From: Paenibacillus solanacearum
GTDB taxonomy: Bacteria; Bacillota; Bacilli; Paenibacillales; NBRC-103111
Length of the DNA stretch: 64,000 nucleotides
Direction of reading: 5' to 3'
NCBI RefSeq assembly: GCF_910593845.1
Contig: NZ_CAJVAS010000007.1
Location: forward strand, 62,001-126,000
Part shown: positions 18,661 through 24,906 of the stretch, piece by piece
How positions within the stretch are numbered: position 1 is the stretch's first letter
Layout of the letters: each line of letters begins with the position of its first letter
Translations under genes and position numbers: made by a program
Notes under the pieces: generated by a model
Databases searched by the model: none
Seen by the model: the letters and a program-made list of their open reading frames with translations, nothing else
What the model was told of the DNA's origin: nothing

Positions 18661-18689
18661 TTGACAATGAGGGTAATTGGTGCTATAAT
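18661..18689 (+). promoter_or_regulatory. Perfect consensus sigma-A promoter
   Basis: TTGACA (18661-18666), 17 bases, TATAAT (18684-18689): a full match to the vegetative consensus, reading rightwards into a region without an annotated protein. Expected start of transcription near 18696. Confidence 0.85.
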
Positions 18690-18695
18690 TATTTT

Positions 18696-18787
18696 AGGAT
18701 GAAACTGCACGATTCACTTCATGTCGATGCAGACACCAAAACCTATTGTACCACCGGAAGCTGCCGAAATCAACGGGGCTTTTTTTT
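18696..18787 (+). ncRNA. Candidate small RNA, about 92 nt
   Basis: Bounded by the consensus promoter and a terminator (18759-18787: AGC..CCG / CGG.GCT stem, then seven T). The predicted RNA opens with a hairpin of 8 bp with one bulge (CTGCACGA paired with TCG-A-TGCAG), followed by an unpaired C-rich stretch (ACACCAAAACC, TACCACC), a layout common among Gram-positive regulatory RNAs that pair with ribosome sites. An ATG at 18699 would open a leaderless 42-codon frame, but it has no ribosome site. A second rightward terminator follows at 18871, so a longer 195-nt form is possible. No match to a named family recognised. Confidence 0.5.
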
Positions 18788-18870
18788 ATGTTTGAACCGG
18801 AGGTTTCATTCATTTCCCGATCTTTAAAGAACAGCTGTCCCCTTCCACATATGTATGTCTTCCCCATCAG

Positions 18871-18892
18871 GCTTCGATCGGAAGCTTTTTTT
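18871..18892 (+). terminator. Second rightward intrinsic terminator
   Basis: GCTTC-GATCG-GAAGC hairpin (18871-18885) followed by seven T. No protein gene reads into it from the left, so it probably ends a longer form of the small transcript. Confidence 0.65.
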
Positions 18893-18917
18893 ATTTCTTC
18901 TGAAAGCGTGAAACCAC

Positions 18918-18945
18918 AAAAAACGGAGGAAGTCCTCCCCCGTTT
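18918..18945 (-). terminator. Intrinsic terminator of the GNAT gene
   Basis: On the complementary strand AAACGG..AGG pairs with CCTCCGTTT (a three-base bulge in the left arm) and runs into TTTTTT, just after the GNAT stop codon. Confidence 0.65.
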
Positions 18946-18947
18946 CC

Positions 18948-19394
18948 TTATGATTCCAACCGCTTCCGCATTCGCACATGCCATATACCGGCATCGAGGA
19001 ACGGCTCGCTCGAGATTGTTTCATAGCCGAGCTTCCGGTAAAAGGCTTCCGCCTGCGTCTGCCCGTCCAATATGACGGCCGGCACCTTCGCTTCCCGGAT
19101 ATCCGCCTCCATCGCATCGATGATTATACGCCCGATCCCATGGCCGCGATACGGCTGCCGCACCGCAATCCGCTGCAGCTTCGCGGTCTGTTCGTCATAC
19201 ATGCGCCAGCGCGCGGCGGCGATCGTCTCTCCGTGCTCGTTGCGTACGATAAAATGCCGGCACGCCTGCGGCGAAATGTCGAACTCGTCCATCTCGAGAT
19301 CCCGGGGAACGTTCTGTTCCTCGACGAACACCTCGATGCGGACAGATAATGCTTCCTTCAGCTGCTCGTCCGTCTTCACCTTGATGATTTCCAT
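18948..19394 (-). CDS. GNAT-family N-acetyltransferase
   Basis: 148 residues, a single GNAT domain. The first strand-helix (VRIEVFVEEQNVP) and the acetyl-CoA loop (LQRIAVRQPYRGHGIG) are clear, followed by VILDGQTQAEAFYRKLGYE. The VFVEEQ opening is typical of ElaA/YjcF-type members. The enzyme should transfer an acetyl group from acetyl-CoA to an amine; the acceptor is unknown. AAAGGAG lies 12 bases before the ATG. It is followed by a terminator and separated by 27 bases from the metallo-beta-lactamase gene upstream, so the two may be co-transcribed. Confidence 0.88.
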   Translation of the reverse strand: MEIIKVKTDEQLKEALSVRIEVFVEEQNVPRDLEMDEFDISPQACRHFIVRNEHGETIAAARWRMYDEQTAKLQRIAVRQPYRGHGIGRIIIDAMEADIREAKVPAVILDGQTQAEAFYRKLGYETISSEPFLDAGIWHVRMRKRLES

Positions 19395-19421
19395 TCCATG
19401 AAGCAGCTCCTTTATCGTCGA

Positions 19422-20111
19422 TTATAGCGTCATCTTTTCGCCAGGGGACAGCGACCGGCCGCCGATACCTTTTTCCGCCAGCTTGCTAATGAACTGCTCG
19501 CCGTCCTGCGCGATCGGAGGGAATGTATTGAAGTGCAGCGGCACGACTTTTTTCGCGCCGAACCATTCGGCGGCGGTTACCGCGTCTTCCGGCCCCATCG
19601 TAAACAAATCGCCGATCGGCAGGAAGGCAAGGTCAATCCGGTTTCGCTCGCCGATCATCTTCATGTCCGAGAACAAAGCCGTATCGCCGCTGTGCAGAAG
19701 CGTCATACCGTCCCACTTGATAATAAAGCCCGCCGGCATACCGGCATAAATGATCTGTCCTTCGTTGTCAACAATGACGCTGGAGGAATGGAACGCCTGA
19801 ATCATTTGCACTTCGGCAAATCCGAGCGATACTTTGCCCCCGAGATTCATGCCGAGTGCCTTGGCCCCCTGCCAGCTCATATACGTAGCCAGCTCATGAA
19901 TCGCAACGATGGTCGCGTCATTGTTCTTCGCAATCGGAACGGCGTCGAGCGTATGATCCGTATGCCCGTGCGTCAGCAACACGTAGTCGACCTTAATCTC
20001 TTCCGGTCTCGTCACCGCCAGCCCGTTCCCGGATATGAACGGGTCGATAATCAGCGAATGCCCGCCGTGAGTCAATTGCACACAGGAATGTCCGTGATAC
20101 CCAATTTCCAA
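19422..20111 (-). CDS. Metallo-beta-lactamase-fold hydrolase, UPF0173 type
   Basis: 229 residues with TTG start at 20111; this start gives the family's usual opening (MEIGYHGHSCVQL) and has GAGG 8 bases upstream, whereas longer readings add an unrelated 30-residue leader. The zinc-binding motif is THGHTDH, with a later His in HSGDTALFSD and the closing HFNTFPP. UPF0173 proteins are cytoplasmic metal-dependent hydrolases of undefined substrate, related to ribonuclease Z and lactonase folds. It is followed closely by the GNAT gene. Confidence 0.88.
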   Translation of the reverse strand: MEIGYHGHSCVQLTHGGHSLIIDPFISGNGLAVTRPEEIKVDYVLLTHGHTDHTLDAVPIAKNNDATIVAIHELATYMSWQGAKALGMNLGGKVSLGFAEVQMIQAFHSSSVIVDNEGQIIYAGMPAGFIIKWDGMTLLHSGDTALFSDMKMIGERNRIDLAFLPIGDLFTMGPEDAVTAAEWFGAKKVVPLHFNTFPPIAQDGEQFISKLAEKGIGGRSLSPGEKMTL

Positions 20112-20256
20112 TCCCAATCCCTCGCTTTCCAAGATTAGCGCGATACGTGTTTGTGCAAGCCTGTCTCTTCCCATTGTACTATCCCGGCGCATCAAACTCA
20201 AAAAGTCGCCGCCTCCGTCGAAGCAGGCCGTTCTTCACCGCACGCGAACCGGGTGG

Positions 20257-20619
20257 TCATCCGGCGAACGCTTTGCGGAATGCCTCCATCACCCGCTCTT
20301 TATTGAAGGGCTTCACGATAAAATCGCTGGCGCCCATGTTCACAGCCTGAATGAGCAGCGCCTGCTGCCCCATGGCCGACACCATAATGATTTTTGCGGA
20401 GGGGTCCATCGTACGAAGCTTGCCCAGGGCGGTTATACCGTCCATCTCCGGCATCGTGATGTCCAGCGTTACCAAATCCGGCTTATGCCGTTCGTATAAT
20501 GTCAGCGCTTCCAGGCCGTTACTTCCCTCGGCAACGGTTTCGTATCCGAGCTCTTGGATCACGTTTTTCAGCATCATTCTCATAAACAACGAATCGTCGA
20601 CGATTAATATTTTTTTCAC
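20257..20619 (-). CDS. CheY-like single-domain response regulator
   Basis: 120 residues. GTG at 20619 chosen: GGGGAG stands 10 bases before it and the protein then begins with the standard KKILIVDDS. All receiver features are present: the acidic pair Asp8/Asp9, phospho-acceptor Asp53 (TLDITMPEMDG), the Ser in VSAMG and the Lys in VKPFNKE. There is no output domain, so it should act by protein contact, for example on flagellar switch proteins like CheY. The leader contains a c-di-GMP-I riboswitch and a terminator, which ties its synthesis to the motile-sessile signal. Confidence 0.9.
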   Translation of the reverse strand: MKKILIVDDSLFMRMMLKNVIQELGYETVAEGSNGLEALTLYERHKPDLVTLDITMPEMDGITALGKLRTMDPSAKIIMVSAMGQQALLIQAVNMGASDFIVKPFNKERVMEAFRKAFAG

Positions 20620-20647
20620 GTGTTCCGGGCTCCCCCCAATCAAACGT

Positions 20648-20680
20648 AGAAAAGCCCCCCAGATGCAAAAGGGAGGCCAC
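20648..20680 (-). terminator. Terminator in the cheY-like leader, riboswitch expression platform
   Basis: On the complementary strand GCCTCCC pairs with GGGGGGC around a 10-base loop, then TTTTC. It lies between the c-di-GMP aptamer and the GTG of the CheY-like gene, where aptamer folding could decide readthrough. Confidence 0.7.
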
Positions 20681-20699
20681 TGATATCTAATATATCCTC

Positions 20700-20795
20700 A
20701 TGTCCTTCGGCAGCTGGCTGACATTGTTTACACATTAGTCCCTTTAGCTTTGCGTCCTTGGCTTTCACCAAGTTTGCTCTTATGTACCGACAAAA
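20700..20795 (-). ncRNA. Cyclic di-GMP-I (GEMM) riboswitch aptamer
   Basis: On the complementary strand the conserved core reads GAGCAAAC, a GAAA-capped hairpin (CTTGGTGAAAGCCAAG), then GGACGCAAAGC and the second arm ending in GCCAGCTGCCGAAGG. These are the invariant segments of the GEMM/c-di-GMP-I class. It sits in the 5' leader of the CheY-like gene, ahead of a terminator hairpin. Whether the ligand turns the gene on or off needs structure probing. Confidence 0.88.
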
Positions 20796-20810
20796 GTATT
20801 TTCCAGTTGT

Positions 20811-20838
20811 ATTATAGCATCCCTTCAAGAAAATACAA
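20811..20838 (-). promoter_or_regulatory. Promoter of the riboswitch-cheY transcript
   Basis: Leftward TTGTAT (complement of 20833-20838), 16 bases, perfect TATAAT (complement of 20811-20816), a few bases before the aptamer. Confidence 0.7.
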
Positions 20839-20923
20839 GCAAAATGATAGATTTACCCGTTCACCGCTGCCTATTACTGGTATAATGTGGTTATGCGTTA
20901 ATCATGGCGGGAGGATGATCGAG

Positions 20924-21904
20924 ATGAAGGAAATCAGATGGGGGATTATCGGATGCGGAAACGTAACGGAGGTGAAAAGCGGCCCCGCTTTCCAGAAGGC
21001 CGAGGGCTCGCAGCTTGTCGCCGTCATGCGCCGGGACGGACGTCTGGCGGAAGATTACGCCAAGCGGCACGGCGTACCGAAGTGGTATGACCGGGCGGAG
21101 GCGCTGATCGCCGATCCCGAGGTCGACGCCGTGTATGTGGCTACGCCGCCGGCGTTCCACAAGCAATATGCGATCGATGCAGCCAAAGCCGGCAAACCGG
21201 TATACGTAGAGAAGCCGATGGCGATGAACGCCGCCGAATGCGAGGACATGATCGCAGCGTGCCGCGAGGCGGGCGTTCCGCTCTTCATCGCGTATTACCG
21301 GCGCGCGCTGCCGAGATTCCTCAAGGTGAAGCAGTGGCTCGACGACGGCGCGATCGGAGAGGTCCGCTCGGTCATTACGACGCATCTGGCAAAGCCGAGC
21401 GCCCAGGACTTGACCGGAGCCTCCACCGCGTGGCGGATTAAGCCGGAGCTGTCCGGCGGCGGCTATTTCTACGATCTGGCCAGCCATACGCTGGATGTGC
21501 TCGATTACTTGCTCGGCCCGATCGTTCAAGCACAGGGCACGGCCTCGAATCAAGCCGGACTGTATGAGGCGGAAGATATCGTGACCGGCAGCTATGCGTT
21601 CGCTTCCGGCGCGCACGGAATGGGAACCTGGTGCTTCTCGGCGGGCTCCCGCATGGACCGCAACGAAATCGTCGGCAGCCAGGGCCGGATCGTCTTCTCG
21701 ACCTTCGGGGAGACGCCGCTGCGCCTCATCCGCGATCAGGGCGAGGAGGAATGCGCGATCGAGAATCCGGCCCATATTCAGCAGCCGCTCATTCAGTCGA
21801 TTGTTAACGAGCTGCTCGGCCAAGGCCGCTGCCCGAGCACCGGCGATACGGCCATGCGCACCAGCCGCGTCATGGACGCCTTGGCAGGCGGCAGCACCTT
21901 GTAA
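20924..21904 (+). CDS. Gfo/Idh/MocA-family oxidoreductase
   Basis: 326 residues. Of the two ATGs, 20924 fits best, 9 bases after GGGAGG; 20915 touches it. An extended -10 (TGGTATAAT, 20878-20886) lies upstream. The N-terminal Rossmann fold shows GIIGCGNV and the family's catalytic Lys in VYVEKPMAMN; the C-terminal half is the mixed alpha/beta domain (GGGYFYDLASHTLDVLDYLL) carrying the His seen in active members. These enzymes oxidise or reduce sugars and related polyols with NAD(P). Substrate not identified. It stands alone, ended by a long inverted repeat. Confidence 0.9.
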   Translation: MKEIRWGIIGCGNVTEVKSGPAFQKAEGSQLVAVMRRDGRLAEDYAKRHGVPKWYDRAEALIADPEVDAVYVATPPAFHKQYAIDAAKAGKPVYVEKPMAMNAAECEDMIAACREAGVPLFIAYYRRALPRFLKVKQWLDDGAIGEVRSVITTHLAKPSAQDLTGASTAWRIKPELSGGGYFYDLASHTLDVLDYLLGPIVQAQGTASNQAGLYEAEDIVTGSYAFASGAHGMGTWCFSAGSRMDRNEIVGSQGRIVFSTFGETPLRLIRDQGEEECAIENPAHIQQPLIQSIVNELLGQGRCPSTGDTAMRTSRVMDALAGGSTL

Positions 21905-21950
21905 ATAGCCAGACGGAGCGGCCAGGCTCGAGCTTCGTCCGCTCCCAATG

Positions 21951-22034
21951 AAAAAAGCTGCCGGGATGAAGTGCCCCCATCGCTTGACATAACCTACGAT
22001 GGGCGGAGCAGTTCGAATCCCGGCAGCTTTTTTT
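21951..22034. terminator. Large bidirectional terminator with a nested hairpin
   Basis: Outer arms GCTGCCGGGAT (21957-21967) and ATCCCGGCAGC (22017-22027) pair over 11 bp and are flanked by six A and seven T. Inside, CCCATCG (21976) pairs with CGATGGG (21997). It serves the oxidoreductase gene on + and the ABC-DUF1854 operon on -. The internal arm makes it longer than ordinary terminators. Confidence 0.85.
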
Positions 22035-22046
22035 ACTGTCTACAGC

Positions 22047-24266
22047 TTAACCAACGACTTCCGCTTGCCCGGCTTTCGGTTTGGCCATGCCGCGCTGCGC
22101 CGTTACAAGCTTGTAATAAATCCCTTTCCGCTCCATAAGCTCCTGATGGCTTCCGATTTCCGCCAGCCGCCCTTTATCCAGCACGACCAGCCTGTCGGCG
22201 TTGCGCAGCGTCGTAAGACGGTGGGCGATGGCGAGCGTCGTCCGGTTGCGGGTTACCCGCTTCAGTGCCTCCTGAATCGCCGTCTCCGTCTCGATATCGA
22301 GCGAAGCCGTCGCTTCGTCCAGAATGAGAATGCGCGGATTGTTCAGCACCGCTCTGGCGATGGCCAGCCGCTGCCGCTCGCCGCCGGAAATGTTGTTCCC
22401 GTTCTCTTCCAGCTTCGTATCGTAGCCGTCCGCGCATCGGATAATGAAGTCGTGGGCGTTCGCGATCTTCGCAGCCTCGATGATCTCCTCCAGCGTCGCG
22501 TCCGGCTTGGAGTAACGGATATTGTCGGCGATCGTCCCGTTGAACAGAAACGTCTCCTGCAGCACGACGCCGATTTGCGACCGCAGTTCATCCTGCTTAA
22601 TATCCCGGATATCGATGCCGTCGATCTGGATGCTCCCTTCCGTTACGTCGTACAAGCGCGATACGAGATTGGTCAGCGTCGATTTCCCCGAACCGGAATG
22701 GCCGACGAGCCCGATCATCTCACCCTGCTTCACATCGAAATCGATTTTTTTGAGCACCGGTTCATACGACTTGTAGCCGAACGTGACATCGCGGAACGAT
22801 ATTGCGCCTTGAATCGCATGATTCCTGGATTGCTGCTTATCGTACACCTCCGGCTGCTCATCGATGACGGAAAAGACGCGGTCGATGGAAATGACGGCGT
22901 TAGCCACCCATCTCGGCATGAACATGAGCCACGCGATCGGCCCGAATATCATTGAAGCGTACATCGTAAACTGGACGAGCTCCCCCAGCGTCATTTGTTT
23001 GCCGATGATCAGGTTGCATCCGATCAGAAGCACGAAATATTGCCCCATTTGGATCAAATAGTTCGTAACCGGCGATAAAATGCTGAACAGCTTCTCGCTC
23101 TTGATCGAAGCGTCGGCAAAACTACGGTTGTATTGAATAAACCGTCTGATTTCCCGCTCCTCCTTGCCGAATGCCTTCACGACGCGAATCCCGCTCAGCA
23201 CATCGTGCAAAAACGAGCTTGCTTTGTCATACACGCGCCATTGCAGGTGGAACAGCTTCCACAGCACATGCTTCCATATGTACACGTGCAAATAGGCAAC
23301 GATCGGGGCCGGTAGCAGGACGACGCAGGCAAGGCGCCAATCCGCATGAAACAGCAGGCTCGCCGCAGACACAAGCACGATCATTTGAAAAATCGCGGTC
23401 GTGCACAGCTCCTGAATAAGCTGGCGAATGCGCTCCGTATCCGACGAGATACGGTTCATCATGTCACCGGCGCGCTGCGACGTCAAAAATCCGAGCGACA
23501 GCTGCTGCAGCTTGTCGTACACCATTTGGCGCAAATCGGCCGCGATGGACGAGCTGACGCCAGCCATAATCCGGCCTCTGGCGATGCCGAGCAGCTCGCC
23601 GAACAGCAGAACGGACAGCATGCCGCCGAGCGCGAAGAAGAACATATCCACGCTGGGACTTTGCCCTTCCGGCGGCTGCAGCGCCGAGTTGACCATCACC
23701 TTCTGGAAATACGGACCGATCAGCGCAAGGCCGGCAGAGACGAGCAGCACGGCCACGCCGAGCCCCAGCTTAGGCCAATGCGCCTTGGAGACAGCCACCA
23801 GCCGCTTCAAAGCCGCCGCCTTGTTCATGCATTTCGGACACACGCGCGTACCCGAAATATACGGGCCGCCGCACTTGGGACAGATCGCCTCCTCTTCGTT
23901 GTTGTAAATTTTCACCGGGCTGTTCTCGGCTTTATCGTTCAATATTTTGGCGATGTAGCCGTAGCGGGCGGCATGCTGCATCGTCGCTCTGGCGACGATC
24001 CGCTTCGATCCGTTCTCCGTCGCTTCCAGCACGGCATTGCCGATGAGCGGGATGACCTTGTACTCGCGCGCCTCCCCGATCATACCGCTGTCCACCGTCT
24101 CGCCCTGCTCGATACAAGCCCATTTGTCGCGTCCGACGACCAAATAGCCCTGCGTTCTCCAGCCGCCCAGCGTCAGATCGGCTGGCACGCAGTATTCGAC
24201 AGGCTCTCCGACGGCCTGCCGGGCCGCTAGCAAATCGCGCTCGGCAAGCGTATATTGTAAGTTCAT
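22047..24266 (-). CDS. ABC exporter with N-terminal accessory domain and zinc ribbon (second subunit)
   Basis: 739 residues. The first 115 residues form a beta-rich domain of PH-like appearance (GYLVVGRDKWACIEQG). A zinc ribbon follows with CPKCGG and CPKC (Cys129, 132, 143, 146). Then six membrane helices and a full ATPase: GHSGSGKSTLTNL, ISGGERQRLAIARA, ILILDEATASLD with the catalytic Glu present. GGAGG stands before the ATG. Cytoplasmic extra domains ahead of the transporter are unusual for MsbA-type exporters and are shared with the other ABC gene of this operon. With the DUF1854 protein between them they probably form one heterodimeric export complex. Cargo unknown. Confidence 0.85.
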   Translation of the reverse strand: MNLQYTLAERDLLAARQAVGEPVEYCVPADLTLGGWRTQGYLVVGRDKWACIEQGETVDSGMIGEAREYKVIPLIGNAVLEATENGSKRIVARATMQHAARYGYIAKILNDKAENSPVKIYNNEEEAICPKCGGPYISGTRVCPKCMNKAAALKRLVAVSKAHWPKLGLGVAVLLVSAGLALIGPYFQKVMVNSALQPPEGQSPSVDMFFFALGGMLSVLLFGELLGIARGRIMAGVSSSIAADLRQMVYDKLQQLSLGFLTSQRAGDMMNRISSDTERIRQLIQELCTTAIFQMIVLVSAASLLFHADWRLACVVLLPAPIVAYLHVYIWKHVLWKLFHLQWRVYDKASSFLHDVLSGIRVVKAFGKEEREIRRFIQYNRSFADASIKSEKLFSILSPVTNYLIQMGQYFVLLIGCNLIIGKQMTLGELVQFTMYASMIFGPIAWLMFMPRWVANAVISIDRVFSVIDEQPEVYDKQQSRNHAIQGAISFRDVTFGYKSYEPVLKKIDFDVKQGEMIGLVGHSGSGKSTLTNLVSRLYDVTEGSIQIDGIDIRDIKQDELRSQIGVVLQETFLFNGTIADNIRYSKPDATLEEIIEAAKIANAHDFIIRCADGYDTKLEENGNNISGGERQRLAIARAVLNNPRILILDEATASLDIETETAIQEALKRVTRNRTTLAIAHRLTTLRNADRLVVLDKGRLAEIGSHQELMERKGIYYKLVTAQRGMAKPKAGQAEVVG

Positions 24267-24303
24267 CGAAACCTCCGCTTTCTTCCGTGTACTGGCCTGC
24301 CCT

Positions 24304-24906
24304 CTACATGCACATCTCGACCATACGGTATTCCTTGTCGCTCAGCTTTTCCAGGTCGGGAATGACAAACCGGTTGCCGTCCACATCCGTAATCAGCAGC
24401 CGGCTCTCCGTGACCAGCTTCGCGTTGCTCCCCCCGCTTCTTACCGTAAACCGGCATAGGCCCGAGGTTGTTTCCGTTTCCCAATAGGAGTAACCGAATT
24501 CGTCCTTGATCTTGATCACCTTCGTAATTTCCGGTGCGAAATACCGGATCCGCACCTGCTCCTCCAGCAGCTCGGCTGCGTCCGGCGGAAATTCGTCCAG
24601 CGACCGGATCATGCCAATCTCCTTATTCTCGAACGTCCGGATGGACAAATATATACGTTTGTTCGTATGGGGAAACGAACAGTGCACATAGACCGAATCA
24701 GTCTGCACGCCGTCGACCGTCACATTCAGCATACGCCCCTTCGTAACGGCGAAGCTTGCGTTCTCCGGCGTCAAATAGCGGATTTGGGCCGCGCCCGCAA
24801 GGTCCGACGCTTCGTTATCCCCTCCACCATCTCCGCGCTTCGCAGCTCCTTCCGGCAGCGATTGCTTCTCTGGGGCATTTTCCGTTTCCGAGACCACCGT
24901 CGTCAT
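24304..24906 (-). CDS. DUF1854-family protein of an ABC exporter complex
   Basis: 200 residues, no membrane segment. A low-complexity N-terminus (about 40 residues) precedes a DUF1854-like domain (IRYLTPENASFAVTKGRML, then ELLEEQVRIRYFAPEITKVI and SRLLITDVDGNRFVIPDLEKL). DUF1854 proteins are known mainly as partners of ABC exporters, including ones found next to cyanophycin genes in other bacteria; no cyanophycin gene is seen here. The ATG overlaps the stop of the first ABC gene by 4 bases and the second ABC gene starts 37 bases later, so all three should be made together, perhaps with this protein as a regulatory or cargo-recognition subunit. Confidence 0.8.
   Translation of the reverse strand: MTTVVSETENAPEKQSLPEGAAKRGDGGGDNEASDLAGAAQIRYLTPENASFAVTKGRMLNVTVDGVQTDSVYVHCSFPHTNKRIYLSIRTFENKEIGMIRSLDEFPPDAAELLEEQVRIRYFAPEITKVIKIKDEFGYSYWETETTSGLCRFTVRSGGSNAKLVTESRLLITDVDGNRFVIPDLEKLSDKEYRMVEMCM

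Larger units (their letters stand above)
18611..18947. other. Intergenic region between helD and the GNAT gene
   Basis: 337 bases without a protein gene. It holds the rightward promoter, the candidate small RNA, a second rightward terminator and the leftward terminator of the GNAT gene. The stretch 18788-18870 contains two further C-rich tracts (GTCCCCTTCC, TTCCCCATC) that would be in a readthrough transcript. Confidence 0.7.

Noticed and set aside
20640..20828. 62-codon - strand frame with Cys pairs ahead of the CheY-like gene
   Set aside because: It lies across the c-di-GMP aptamer and terminator; the conserved bases are explained by the RNA.
22005..22027. tRNA-like T-arm sequence GTTCGAATCCCGG
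   Set aside because: The rest does not fold into a tRNA (no D or anticodon arm, no acceptor end); it is the arm of the bidirectional terminator.
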